55,656 bases of DNA, from assembly GCF_001950255.1 (NCBI RefSeq), contig NZ_BDJK01000018.1, positions 1 to 55,656 of the forward strand, given 5' to 3'. Both the position numbers and the translations under genes were made by a program. This DNA is from Carboxydothermus pertinax (lineage in GTDB: Bacteria > Bacillota > Z-2901 > Carboxydothermales > Carboxydothermaceae). Of the stretch, positions 8,357-16,882 are shown one piece after another; the first letter of the stretch is position 1, and each line of letters starts with the position of its first letter. The notes beneath the pieces were generated by a model. That model was not told where the DNA came from. It did not search any database and saw only the letters and a list, made by a program, of their open reading frames with translations.

Positions 8357-8989
8357 TTATTGGTTTTTTGCCTCCACATCCAAAAACCCGGCCAACACGA
8401 GGGCCATTCCCCTGCAGGCATCGTTTTGGCTGTTGGCCAGGATATCCCGGCAATGGGCAGGAAGCCACTTGGATAAATGGTTAACAAAGAAATTCCGGTA
8501 AGCAGTTAAATGTAGATTGAAGTTACTCAAATCCTTTTGGGCCAAAAATTTCGCCGCTTGGTGCAGCAGGTAGCAGGCAAACTCTGCTTCAAAACCGATA
8601 AAGTCATCGGGTTCACAGTTTTTGTTCTGAACCTCCAGGCCCATACTCCGGTAAAACTCCCTGACTTCTAGGGTTTCCTTCTGCATCAGCAAGCCTTCGG
8701 AGTTAAGGTAGGCGCTCTCATAAGGCGGAGCCACTAATTTGCCAGGGCCAACAAATAACCTGTTAAACTCGTAAACAGCGCTGCTGTCATAAGCTTGGAG
8801 CAGGAATAGCCCTGAAAGGTAATCCTCGTTTTGAGTGAATTCTTCCAGGCCGGACAATATCTCCACCGCTTCCAGCCACCTCTGGCCATCATCCCACAGG
8901 TGGCCAAAATAATAACTTCTGATAACCGCATAAAACCGGTACCGGCATTCGATAGCTGAAAGGTCATTAGATTTGCGGTTTTGCTTCAT
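8357..8989 (-). CDS. TorD/DmsD-family chaperone for the molybdoenzyme
   Basis: All-helical, about 210 residues from the ATG at 8989 (behind GGAGGT), with TorD-family features: YxFYAVIRSYYFG near the start, EFNRLFVGPGKLVAPPYESAYL in the middle, and DDFIGFEAEFACYLLH after it. Such chaperones bind the Tat signal of the cognate catalytic subunit and hold it until the cofactor is inserted. It precedes the catalytic subunit by 11 bases and overlaps the upstream lipoprotein gene by 23 bases, so the products are coupled. Confidence 0.88.
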   Translation of the reverse strand: MKQNRKSNDLSAIECRYRFYAVIRSYYFGHLWDDGQRWLEAVEILSGLEEFTQNEDYLSGLFLLQAYDSSAVYEFNRLFVGPGKLVAPPYESAYLNSEGLLMQKETLEVREFYRSMGLEVQNKNCEPDDFIGFEAEFACYLLHQAAKFLAQKDLSNFNLHLTAYRNFFVNHLSKWLPAHCRDILANSQNDACRGMALVLAGFLDVEAKNQ

Positions 8990-9248
8990 TTTTACCTCCA
9001 CTTTGGCCGGCTGAATTTTGCCCTTTTCCATTCTTACCATCGGTTTCCCCTATCATTTTTTTGAATTTTTCGGAAAGCTTTGGTTTTTGGGGAATCTTGG
9101 GATTGAGAACGCCACGATACTGCTTAGCTATAACCCCACTTTCTATACGAGTCTTTTCTGGAGAAGTTACCGTTTCACAACCCCAAACCGATAAAGCTAA
9201 AAGAAAGGATAATGCCAAAGACGCCAAAAGAAATTTTTTACCTGCCAC
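8967..9248 (-). CDS. Small lipoprotein, first gene of molybdoenzyme operon 1
   Basis: 93 residues starting with GTG after AAGGAGG. It has a lysine-rich start, a hydrophobic core (LLASLALSFLLALS) and a lipobox-like VWGC, so it is predicted to be lipid-anchored outside the membrane. The rest is Lys/Pro and then Gly/Asn/Lys-rich and low in complexity. No family recognised. Its position before the TorD chaperone and export-dependent reductase suggests an accessory role at the outer membrane face. Confidence 0.7.
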   Translation of the reverse strand: MAGKKFLLASLALSFLLALSVWGCETVTSPEKTRIESGVIAKQYRGVLNPKIPQKPKLSEKFKKMIGETDGKNGKGQNSAGQSGGKNEAKPQI

Positions 9249-9430
9249 CTATATCTACCTCCTTATCTGCTAAAGTGGCTTTTCGACACACTGGCAAAAT
9301 AGTGTTCGAGAACTAAGTTTTCCGGAAAAACCCATCACCTCCAAGTCGGCAGCTTGTGAAAGAGCCATCTTTCTCGAAATAAGCAGGCAACCACTTTCAA
9401 TCACAAGCGAGGCTTAACGCCTCGAAACTT
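9249..9430 (-). promoter_or_regulatory. Structured 5' leader of molybdoenzyme operon 1
   Basis: The non-coding stretch before the lipoprotein gene has nested pairing. There is a 6-bp hairpin at 9408-9424 (CGAGGC/GCCTCG). A 7-bp stem (9353-9359 with 9401-9407) encloses a smaller GAAAG/CTTTC stem. It has the look of a multi-stem regulatory RNA, but I could not match it to a known riboswitch class. Confidence 0.4.
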
Positions 9431-9494
9431 TTAACTTTTTAATTTAGTGATTCGTTGCTACAAAAATTTTACCTTTGTACGTTCTTCTAAAATA

Positions 9495-9538
9495 AAAGAC
9501 CGGTACTTTATTGCTTTAAACAATAAGTACCGGTCTTT
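9495..9538 (-). terminator. Rho-independent terminator of the PucR gene
   Basis: Perfect 12-bp stem (9495-9506 with 9527-9538) overlapping the stop codon of the regulator gene, followed by TTTTATTTT on the minus strand. It separates operon 2 from operon 1. Confidence 0.85.
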
Positions 9539-10778
9539 AGCTCCAACCTTTTTGACTTAAAATCCTAAGCGCTACAAATAAGTTTAATTGAACATCCAAA
9601 AGGTTTAAATCCATCCCCAATAATTCCTCAACTTTTTTTAACCTGTATCGTAAGGTATTCACATGAACAAAAAGTTTCTCGGCAGTAGTGTTAATATCAG
9701 CATTGCATTGAAAATAAGTTTTCAGGGTTTCAAGGAGCTGCCCTTCATTTTTCCGGTCGTAATCCATAATCGGTTCCAGCAAACTGTAACAAAACTTTTT
9801 CAGCTCCCATTCTCCCATTTTATAAAGTAAACTAAATACCCCCAGTTCATCAAAATAAGTTACATCATCAATCTTATTGAAAAATCTTCCCAGCTCTAAT
9901 GCCGTTTTGGCCTCCTGATAACTGCGAAACAGTTCATCGGCCGTAGGATAGAGGTGCCCAATGCCCACGGAAAAAGATTTTTCTAGTCTACCATAAACAT
10001 ATTTTTTAACTTGCCGAATTAAAGAATCAATTTCTCGTTTAAGTTCTAAAAAAGTTACTTTTCTTTCCAAAGGCAAAAAAATAACCAGATACGTTCCGCG
10101 CCTGGTAACTACAGGATTAGGCCAGTACATTTTTAAGGATGATTGCAACAAAATTTTGAGGTGCTCAAGGGTTTTTTCCGCTTCCGCCAACTCTTCCTCA
10201 TCAAGCCCGACCACTGCCAAAACATGAGGAGAGGAGAAATCCAGCCCTAAAGTTTTTCCCCGTTGGATCAAAACTTCTTTGTTTTCAAAATTGTTATATA
10301 ACAAATCGTGAAGAAATTCATCGCGATATTTTAAATGAATTTTTTGGATCTCTCGTTCCTGTTTTAATGCTATTAAAAAAATCTGAGCACTTTGTTTAAG
10401 GCTCTTTGCCATTTCATTCGACCAGGGATTTTCGGTTAGAAGGAGAAAGATAAAGCCTTCCAGCTCGGTCCAAATCAAAGGATAAGAAGCATAGGGAACT
10501 GCTTTTCCTTCGGATGTTGCGATTATGCCCCTTTCAATTTGGGACTCCAACGGTTTTGTTGCCTGTTGCTTTATTGTTACAGGTAAAAAATCATTCCAGA
10601 GAAAAGTTTCCTTCCGCCCCGTATCCTGATACACAAGGATTTTGCCAAAAGGATCAGTTATAATTACCGGATTGCCCAAAAAATCCACCAAAATTTTAGC
10701 TAAAGAAGGTAAACCCCCTCCCCCGGTTAGAACTCCTAAAAGCTTAGACATTAATGTATTTTCAGCCAATAAGCTCAC
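9537..10778 (-). CDS. PucR/CdaR-family transcriptional regulator
   Basis: 413 residues. The N-terminal half (about 1-140) is a sensor-like domain (GNPVIITDPFGKILVYQD). The middle is the GGDEF-like domain common in CdaR-type proteins. The C-terminus holds the PucR helix-turn-helix: TAEKLFVHVNTLRYRLKKVEELLG followed by DVQLNLFVALRIL. It lies 48 bases after the second ferredoxin gene on the same strand and just upstream of operon 1, so it probably controls one or both molybdoenzyme operons. Inducer unknown. Confidence 0.85.
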   Translation of the reverse strand: MSLLAENTLMSKLLGVLTGGGGLPSLAKILVDFLGNPVIITDPFGKILVYQDTGRKETFLWNDFLPVTIKQQATKPLESQIERGIIATSEGKAVPYASYPLIWTELEGFIFLLLTENPWSNEMAKSLKQSAQIFLIALKQEREIQKIHLKYRDEFLHDLLYNNFENKEVLIQRGKTLGLDFSSPHVLAVVGLDEEELAEAEKTLEHLKILLQSSLKMYWPNPVVTRRGTYLVIFLPLERKVTFLELKREIDSLIRQVKKYVYGRLEKSFSVGIGHLYPTADELFRSYQEAKTALELGRFFNKIDDVTYFDELGVFSLLYKMGEWELKKFCYSLLEPIMDYDRKNEGQLLETLKTYFQCNADINTTAEKLFVHVNTLRYRLKKVEELLGMDLNLLDVQLNLFVALRILSQKGWS

Positions 10779-10826
10779 CTCACTTTAGAGAAATCGACAA
10801 AAAATAACTTACAAAATTATCAAAGG

Positions 10827-11393
10827 CTACAATTTTGACTTACATAACCCCTTCCTATGAAATGCTGGGGGGAAAAAGCGAATCGACGGACGGGTCAATT
10901 TGATATCAGGCAAAGAAGGCAATGACTTTAAAAACTTTGTCTCATCCATTTCATCCAAAAAAGCCATCTTCAAGGCACCGTTGGTACAAGCATCGATACA
11001 AACCGGTCGCAGTCCCTGATCTAAGCGACTTACGCAAAAATCACATTTATCTACCTTGCCCGTTTCCACATCAAACTGGGGAGCACCATAAGGACATGCC
11101 TTTATACAGGTACAACAGCCATCGCACAAATCGGGATCATGGACTACAATACCATCGCGGCGTTTCCTAAAGGTGTGATTAGGGCAAACTCGAAAACACT
11201 CCGGGCTTTCGCAGTGATTACAAGCTAAGGAAAGATAAAAAAAACCTCTTTCCTTTTCCCTCTTCCATTCCACTTCTTCCACGCGACGAAAACGCTGCGT
11301 CTCCCCAAGCCCAAAATAATTTTTGCACGCCACCTCGCAGGCCCGGCAACCAAGACACCTGCTCACATCCACCAGAAAACCTACTTGTCGCAT
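10827..11393 (-). CDS. DmsB-like ferredoxin subunit, operon 2
   Basis: Start chosen at the ATG at 11393, preceded by AAAGGAGG; the product is 188 residues. It has the same four-cluster pattern as the operon 1 ferredoxin: CLGCRACEVACK, CNHCESPECFRVCP, CDGCCTCIKACPYGAPQF, CDFCVSRLD...CIDACT. It overlaps the end of the catalytic subunit gene by 13 bases. No DmsC-type anchor gene follows it, unlike operon 1. Confidence 0.88.
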   Translation of the reverse strand: MRQVGFLVDVSRCLGCRACEVACKNYFGLGETQRFRRVEEVEWKREKERGFFYLSLACNHCESPECFRVCPNHTFRKRRDGIVVHDPDLCDGCCTCIKACPYGAPQFDVETGKVDKCDFCVSRLDQGLRPVCIDACTNGALKMAFLDEMDETKFLKSLPSLPDIKLTRPSIRFFPPAFHRKGLCKSKL

Positions 11394-13461
11394 TTCGCGC
11401 CTCCTTTTGCGGGACACAGGTTAACAAATGTATCATGAAAAGCAAGAGCCGGGCGTCCCGTTACTTTTCTTCCCATATCAGTAGGACTACCGTTGATCAG
11501 GTCGTTTAGGTTATTCTCTCCGCTACCCTGCCATCCCTGAAAACATACAAGCGTATCTTCACTAACCGCGACAGTAAGTTTTACCGGAAGTAAAATTTCA
11601 CCCTGCTGGTTATAAACCCTGACATAATCACCATTATTTAAGCCAAACCTTTTAGCTGTTTTTGGGTTAATTCTAAGACAAGGTTCCTTAATCCCCCAGG
11701 TGAGCCATGGTAAATTTAAAAACTGCGAGTTGTTACCCACCGGATAGTGCGGAGTAATTAATCTAAAGGGATAGGCCTGGGGAGCTGGAGTTTGTTCGGT
11801 ATAAGTTGGTAGTAAAGGGAATCCCTCCCGGGAAGCGGTAGCAGAAGCTATTTCAAATTTTCCGGAGGGAGTTTTAAACTTTAGATCTGCAAAAGCCACC
11901 TCCGGCCATTTAAGCTTCCTGGGGCCATTTAATAATTCTCTATAATCTTTGATCTCCAGGCGAGAGTAAAGTTCCTGGTTAAATTCGTTTGCCAACCACT
12001 CCTCTTCCTTGCCCTCGGTGGGGAAACCACATACGCCAGGTGACAATTCATTAAGTTTTCGGGATAATTCCCAGGCAATCTCTAAGTCTGACTTGCATTC
12101 CCCAAGGGGAGCTATAGCCGGCTCATTAATCCCTACCCAGTGATGCCAATAGCTTGGTACAACATCCCATTCTTCAAATTGAGTGGTTGCCGGCAAAAAA
12201 TATCGGCATAACGGGAACTTTGATTCATAAATTGGTCCACTTGTACTATTAATTCAAGATCTTCCAGGGCACTTTTAAGACTTGCGGTCTCCGCATCTTG
12301 AAATAAGTTTCTCTGCGTCAGCCACAGCATTTTCACCGGTGGATTAGCAATTTTTTCTAACTCTTTCCCCAAGGTATTGATATTAACTTTCCTATGCAAA
12401 ACAGGATTTTTAGAGGAAATATAATCCCTCGTATAAAAAGAAAACAATTCCCAATGTTTCATTGAAGCATAGTACACGCCAGCTCCAGATTTGCCCAAGT
12501 TTCCGGTAAGTGCCGCCAGGGTTATTATGGCTCTGATATTCTGCCCTCCATTAGTATGCCGTTGTAATCCAAATCCAGTCCAAAGGGCAGCCGGAGAGTT
12601 TTTAGCGTATAGTTCGGCAACTTCCCAAATTGCCTCTTTCGGCAAAGCGGTTCTATCTTCGACCCAATCGTAACTAATAGTTTTTAAATATTCAAAAAAT
12701 GCTTTATAACCATAAACATGATGAACCAAAAATTTTTCATCATATAAAGCATTATCCACAATGTATTTGGCAATTCCCAAAGCCAGGGCACCATCGCTAC
12801 CAGCCTTAGGCTGAAGATAAAGATCTGCTTGTATTGCGGTTGCCGTAAAAATTGGATCGATAACCACTACCTGAGCTCCCCGGTTTCTAGCCTGGTCGAT
12901 AAAATACATCTGGTGGACTGCGGTCCAGGCGGGATTGACGCCCCACAGAATAATCACTTTACTGTTTACCATATCCTCTGGGTCAGATTTTTCTACTGTC
13001 CCAGTACAGTAAAGATAGGCATCTAGACCCGCAGACCAGCAAGCACTGCCCTCGGTTACTGTAATAGAACCTAAACCATCAAACAAAGCCTCCGGGGCAT
13101 AATGCAAAAGCCCCATATTTCCGTAATGCTTACATAAACAAACCGGCAAAAAACTGTCGTAACGTCCCTTTAATTCCAGCATTTTACTGGCAATAATTTG
13201 CAGAGCTTCATCCCAGCTGATCCGGCGCCAGTTCCCTGAACCTCTAGGAAATTGCCGGAGAGGATAAAGGATGCGCTTAGGACTATAAACCCTTTCCACG
13301 TAGGCATAACCCTTGGCACAAAGTTTTCCCCGTGTAAAGCCGTGAGCTGGATCGCCACTTACCCGCACGAGTTTTCCCTTTTCCACGTAACTTAAGATAC
13401 TGCAGGTCGAAAAACAATTCCGCGGGCAAAGGTTACGGAAGAGTTTTTGCAAAACAAACAC
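11381..13461 (-). pseudogene. Molybdopterin oxidoreductase catalytic subunit, paralogue 2, split by a -1 frameshift
   Basis: Two overlapping open frames (12133-13461 and 11381-12196) together read as one family member of about 693 residues, collinear with the subunit at 6162-8345. It has [4Fe-4S] motif CPRNCFSTC...LCAKGYAY and GSACWSAG with the putative metal-ligand Cys. The frame breaks in a run of six T (minus strand, about 12196-12201): one more T would restore ADIFLPATTQFEEWD, matching ADIVLPVTTPFEAPG of the paralogue. Start is GTG 13461, or TTG nine bases on. There is no Tat signal or room for one. It may be a recent mutation, a sequencing error or a slippage site; the rest of the sequence is intact. 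Confidence 0.85.
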
Positions 13462-13500
13462 CTCGGTTTTAAATAATTAGCCCAAGCTTTGCTTTTAACT

Positions 13501-13686
13501 TTACTTTTTGCTTTCGGTTTCCCTTATTTCCTTGCTTATACTTTCTTCAATTTCGGTAGTAGCCTTTTTAAACTCCCGGATTCCTCTTCCTAAAGCCCGA
13601 CCAAGTTCTGGAAGTTTGGAAGGTCCAAAAATAATAAGAGTGATAATTAATACTACCAGCAGTTCCTGAAAACCAAAATTACCCAT
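13501..13686 (-). CDS. tatA: Twin-arginine translocase subunit TatA (copy 3)
   Basis: Sixty-one residues: membrane helix starting FGFQELLVVLIITLII, then [16 protein letters not shown] and [15 protein letters not shown]. The last two segments share 91 of 92 bases with tatA copy 2, while the membrane helix resembles copy 1. It opens operon 2, 39 bases before the catalytic subunit gene, although that subunit has no visible Tat signal. Confidence 0.93.
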   Translation of the reverse strand: MGNFGFQELLVVLIITLIIFGPSKLPELGRALGRGIREFKKATTEIEESISKEIRETESKK

Positions 13687-13725
13687 AGAAATGCCTCCCT
13701 GTTCAAATAATTTTCCATGATAATA

Positions 13726-14793
13726 TTATACTTCACCCTCATAGGGAAATTTAAGTCCAATAAATTTTGCAAAATTTCCAGGTTTTACAGATCCAAAACC
13801 CTTCTCCTGAAGAAGTTTAAAATTATTTTCTGCAGCAATTTTTATTACTTCCTGGGGCGGTATACCGGCTTTTAAATAAAGGTCCATCTCTTCCCAGAGT
13901 GCTTCTCCAAAACTTAAAAAGGTAGTTCCGCTGTCGGTCCCCATACCAAGTTTTACCCCAAGTTCAAAGGCTTTTTTAACTTTTAAAAGCTGCTCCTTAT
14001 ACACATAAAAAGCCGTTTCTCTCTCTTTTGGGCTCAGTTCTTCGCGGTAAATCTGGTTACGAATGGCCGCAACGGTGGGAATCCACCATGTACCCGCATT
14101 CCGCATTTTTAAAAGAAGCTCTTCAGTTATGTAGTAGCCATGTTCTATGGTATCTACCCCGGCTTCAAGGCAAAGCGAAATCCCCTCCGGGCCATTGGCA
14201 TGGGCAGAAACCATTAGCCCCAGTTTATGGGCAATATTGACTATTTCTTTTAACTCTTCAAGGCAAAATCCGGCAGGTCCAACTTTCCCCCTTTCCTTTA
14301 AACTCACCAAGCCAGTAACAAATACTTTTATAAACTGCGCTCCGTCTTCGTGGAGATGCAAAATTTTTTTGATAGCATCCTTTTTATCTTTTACAGGGAT
14401 TCCCGCAATTCTTCCATAATAACCTTCTTTATAAAGTCCGTTTCCCGAAAATATTCCTTTTAAGTAAGAACATTGGTTTTTTGCAGTTTTCCAGAATTCG
14501 CTCTTATCCCCGCACTCGCGAAAACCCATTATGCCATGGCTGGTTAGTTTTGCCATGATTTCAGGAAGAGTAGGTCCATTTTGTTCCATTAAGTTTAAGT
14601 GGAGGTGGACATCGGCTAATACAGGATACAAGTAATAAGGAATTTTTAATTCCGCATCCCCTTCTTTTTCAATCTTCGAAATGATTCCGCCGCTTATAGT
14701 AATAACACCAGGTTTTATTTGATCTCCATCAAAATACCCCCAGGGCAAAATTCTTAAACTTTTTCCACTAAAATCAAAAACTTTTAAATTCAT
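13726..14793 (-). CDS. Amidohydrolase-family protein
   Basis: 355 residues of the metal-dependent amidohydrolase superfamily (imidazolonepropionase/prolidase-like group). It has HLHLN after strand 1, Lys in FIKVFVTG, His in SAHANG, His in DTIEHGYY, and the catalytic Asp in GMGTDSGTT, followed by the usual C-terminal GSVKPGNFAKFIGL. It is a cytoplasmic hydrolase of a cyclic amide, peptide or similar bond; substrate not predictable. It is divergent from the tatC transcript and may be the head gene of the operon leading into tatA copy 3 (39-bp gap). Confidence 0.85.
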   Translation of the reverse strand: MNLKVFDFSGKSLRILPWGYFDGDQIKPGVITISGGIISKIEKEGDAELKIPYYLYPVLADVHLHLNLMEQNGPTLPEIMAKLTSHGIMGFRECGDKSEFWKTAKNQCSYLKGIFSGNGLYKEGYYGRIAGIPVKDKKDAIKKILHLHEDGAQFIKVFVTGLVSLKERGKVGPAGFCLEELKEIVNIAHKLGLMVSAHANGPEGISLCLEAGVDTIEHGYYITEELLLKMRNAGTWWIPTVAAIRNQIYREELSPKERETAFYVYKEQLLKVKKAFELGVKLGMGTDSGTTFLSFGEALWEEMDLYLKAGIPPQEVIKIAAENNFKLLQEKGFGSVKPGNFAKFIGLKFPYEGEV

Positions 14794-14867
14794 CCCCCAT
14801 CTCCCCTTTTTAAGAAAATAAATTTTTTATATAATTGATAATGACTTAACCTAGGGAGGCGTTTATA

Positions 14868-15010
14868 ATGGTTAAAACTGGCGATTTAGCTCCAGATTTT
14901 TCCCTGCCTTCTACCGCGGGGAAAAATTTAAGCTTCAAAGATTTCCCCGGTAGGTAGAAAGTCATGCCGAAGAGGTTCTAAAGTTTTTACAGCAGGTGGA
15001 GGTATCCTAA
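14868..15010 (+). pseudogene. Peroxiredoxin (Bcp/AhpC-TSA) remnant with internal deletion
   Basis: An intact ribosome binding site (GGGAGGCG) and ATG open 29 residues of a typical Bcp start: VKTGDLAPDFSLPSTAGK, then NLSFKDFPGR, then a stop. In another frame, VESHAEEVLKFLQQVEVS follows, which resembles the C-terminal end of the same family, up to a stop that overlaps the tatC start. The whole catalytic core, including the peroxidatic Cys, is missing. The surviving start region may still provide the promoter and leader for tatC. Confidence 0.85.
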
Positions 15011-15738
15011 TGGAAGATAAACCGATGACGTTGTTTGAACACCTGGAAGCTTTACGGAAAGTAATTATTATTAGCGTTATTGCCATAGTTATTGGCTCAA
15101 TAATTGCTTATAATTATGTCGACTATTTTCTAACCATCCTCCTTCAGCCGGTTACTGCTCTTAAAATGAAATTAGTTTTTATAAATGTAACCGAAGCATT
15201 TATGACTAAAATTAAAATTGCAATTTTACTGGGTGCTATAGCTTCATCACCCATAATCTTATGGCAACTGTGGACCTTTATTGCTCCAGGGCTAAAACCC
15301 GAGGAACGAAAATTTATCTTGAGGATGATTCCAATAATAATATTATTATTCGTCGCTGGTATCCTCTTTGCCTTCTTTACTGTATTTCAAATTGCCACCA
15401 GATTTTTATTACAGTTTGGCGGCGATGTTATGAGTCCAATGATCACTATTGGTAAATATATTTCTTTTGCTTTAAATTTTCTAATACCCTTTGGCCTGGT
15501 CTTCGAGCTGCCGGTAATTGTTTATATCCTAGCTAAGCTAAATTTTATCTCCCATGAATTCTTAGTAAAAAACCGGAAATACGCCTTACTGGTGATATTT
15601 ATCTTAGCCGCTGCACTAACCCCAGGCCCCGATGTCATTAGTCAGCTCTTAATGGCCGCACCCCTTTTAATCCTCTATGAAGTAAGTATCTTTATTGCCA
15701 AGTTTGTTAAACCAAAAGATATTGCTAAAAGTAGTTAA
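15010..15738 (+). CDS. tatC: Sec-independent protein translocase TatC
   Basis: 242 residues with six membrane helices and family signatures: FEHLEALRK in the N-terminal cytosolic segment, FINVTEAFMTKIKIA, LWQLWTFIAPGLKPEERK, and FELPVIVYILAKL. TatC is the receptor for twin-arginine signals and works with the TatA proteins encoded at 789, 4342 and 13501. Its ATG overlaps the stop of the peroxiredoxin remnant (TAATG). It is the only tatC seen, on the opposite strand to the three tatA genes. Confidence 0.95.
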   Translation: MEDKPMTLFEHLEALRKVIIISVIAIVIGSIIAYNYVDYFLTILLQPVTALKMKLVFINVTEAFMTKIKIAILLGAIASSPIILWQLWTFIAPGLKPEERKFILRMIPIIILLFVAGILFAFFTVFQIATRFLLQFGGDVMSPMITIGKYISFALNFLIPFGLVFELPVIVYILAKLNFISHEFLVKNRKYALLVIFILAAALTPGPDVISQLLMAAPLLILYEVSIFIAKFVKPKDIAKSS

Positions 15739-15739
15739 A

Positions 15740-15764
15740 GAGGGCGAAAACTCGCCCTCTTTTC
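15740..15764 (+). terminator. Terminator between tatC and the OsmC gene
   Basis: 8-bp stem (15740-15747 with 15752-15759) followed by TTTTCT on the plus strand. The convergent OsmC gene ends at its edge. Confidence 0.8.
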
Positions 15765-16198
15765 TATTCGGTTTTTAATTGCCAAGTATCGCCGTTTAAA
15801 TTAATATATACTTCCATTGGGGCTGCTTTAATTAAAGTGTTACTTACCCGGCAGTATTTGGTCTGGGATAAAAATACTGCCCTCTCGATTCTATCTTTGG
15901 GTAAGTTTTCGCCTTTAAAACAGTAGGTCATTTTTACATGTTTTAAAATCCTGGGATGTTCCTCCGCCCAGGTCGGTTCAATTTCGAGCCAAAACTCATA
16001 ACCCGTCACTTGCATTTTATTTAAAATTGCGACTACGTCCATCCCGGTACAGCCACCTAAAGACATCATCATCATTTCTGCAGGACGGGCTGCCGTATCC
16101 TCACCACCGGCGGCATCGGTATCCATGAATACTTCATGATTGGAAGGACCTATCCCACGAAACTTCATTTTTCCTTCCCAGGTAACCTTAATCATCAT
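15764..16198 (-). CDS. OsmC-family protein (organic hydroperoxide/oxidative stress)
   Basis: Start placed at the ATG pair at 16198/16195 after AGGGGGTG; about 144 residues. OsmC fold marks: RPAEMMMMSLGGCTGMDVVAIL with Cys50 and KYCRVSNTL with Cys116, the two cysteines that form the redox-active pair in OsmC/Ohr peroxidases. It probably reduces organic peroxides or acts on related thiol chemistry in the cytoplasm, useful to an anaerobe meeting oxygen. Confidence 0.88.
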   Translation of the reverse strand: MMIKVTWEGKMKFRGIGPSNHEVFMDTDAAGGEDTAARPAEMMMMSLGGCTGMDVVAILNKMQVTGYEFWLEIEPTWAEEHPRILKHVKMTYCFKGENLPKDRIERAVFLSQTKYCRVSNTLIKAAPMEVYINLNGDTWQLKTE

Positions 16199-16306
16199 TT
16201 CACCCCCTGCTTTTTCTTTTATTTTATGTTTTTTTAACCGATTTGTCGAGTCACGAATATTTTCATTCACCAAAGACTATAAATTTTTAGGAAAGGAGGG
16301 TGATAC

Positions 16307-16882
16307 ATGGAATACTTAAAAAAAATTACCATTGCCCTTGGGGTAGTTTTACTTAGTATCGTCTTACTTAAAATTGTTGTTTCCTATAAAAACTACGAAC
16401 AATACCTTGAATTAAAACAAATTATGGACACTCCCTGGGAAAAACTTAATAAAGCTACCCTGCAAAAGCTTGCCGACGGAGTATTTCCGGTGGCAGGAAA
16501 GGAATATTTAATTTCCGCCAACTGGCAGGCCCCTCGGGAAGGAGGCAGGATTCACCTCGGGATAGATATCTTTGCTCCAGAAGGGACTGAAGTCCGCGCT
16601 ACTCTTTCCGGTACCGTTGAAAAAACCGGATGGCTTCCTCTTGGGGGTAACCGGGTATTAATAAAAGATCAAAGCGGCCTTTACCACTACTATGCCCATT
16701 TAAAAGGAATCCGCCCGGAAATTAAACCCGGGCGGAAAATAAAAAAAGGTGAGGTTATCGGTTATGTGGGACATACCGGTAACGCCGATTTTACCCCCGA
16801 TCACCTGCATTATGGCCTTTATGCTCCTGGAATGCAGGCCATAAACCCTTATAATCTGTTGAAATACTGGGAAAACAACTAA
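16307..16882 (+). CDS. Membrane-anchored M23-family (LytM-type) peptidase
   Basis: 191 residues. An N-terminal membrane helix (about 5-25) is followed by a short linker and an M23 domain with zinc ligands H83 and D87 (HLGID), H131 in YYAHLKG and H166/H168 (HLHYG). The predicted role is cleavage of peptidoglycan cross-bridges outside the membrane, in growth or sporulation. A GGAGGGTG ribosome binding site precedes the ATG. It is convergent with, and directly adjacent to, the CDF gene. Confidence 0.88.
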   Translation: MEYLKKITIALGVVLLSIVLLKIVVSYKNYEQYLELKQIMDTPWEKLNKATLQKLADGVFPVAGKEYLISANWQAPREGGRIHLGIDIFAPEGTEVRATLSGTVEKTGWLPLGGNRVLIKDQSGLYHYYAHLKGIRPEIKPGRKIKKGEVIGYVGHTGNADFTPDHLHYGLYAPGMQAINPYNLLKYWENN

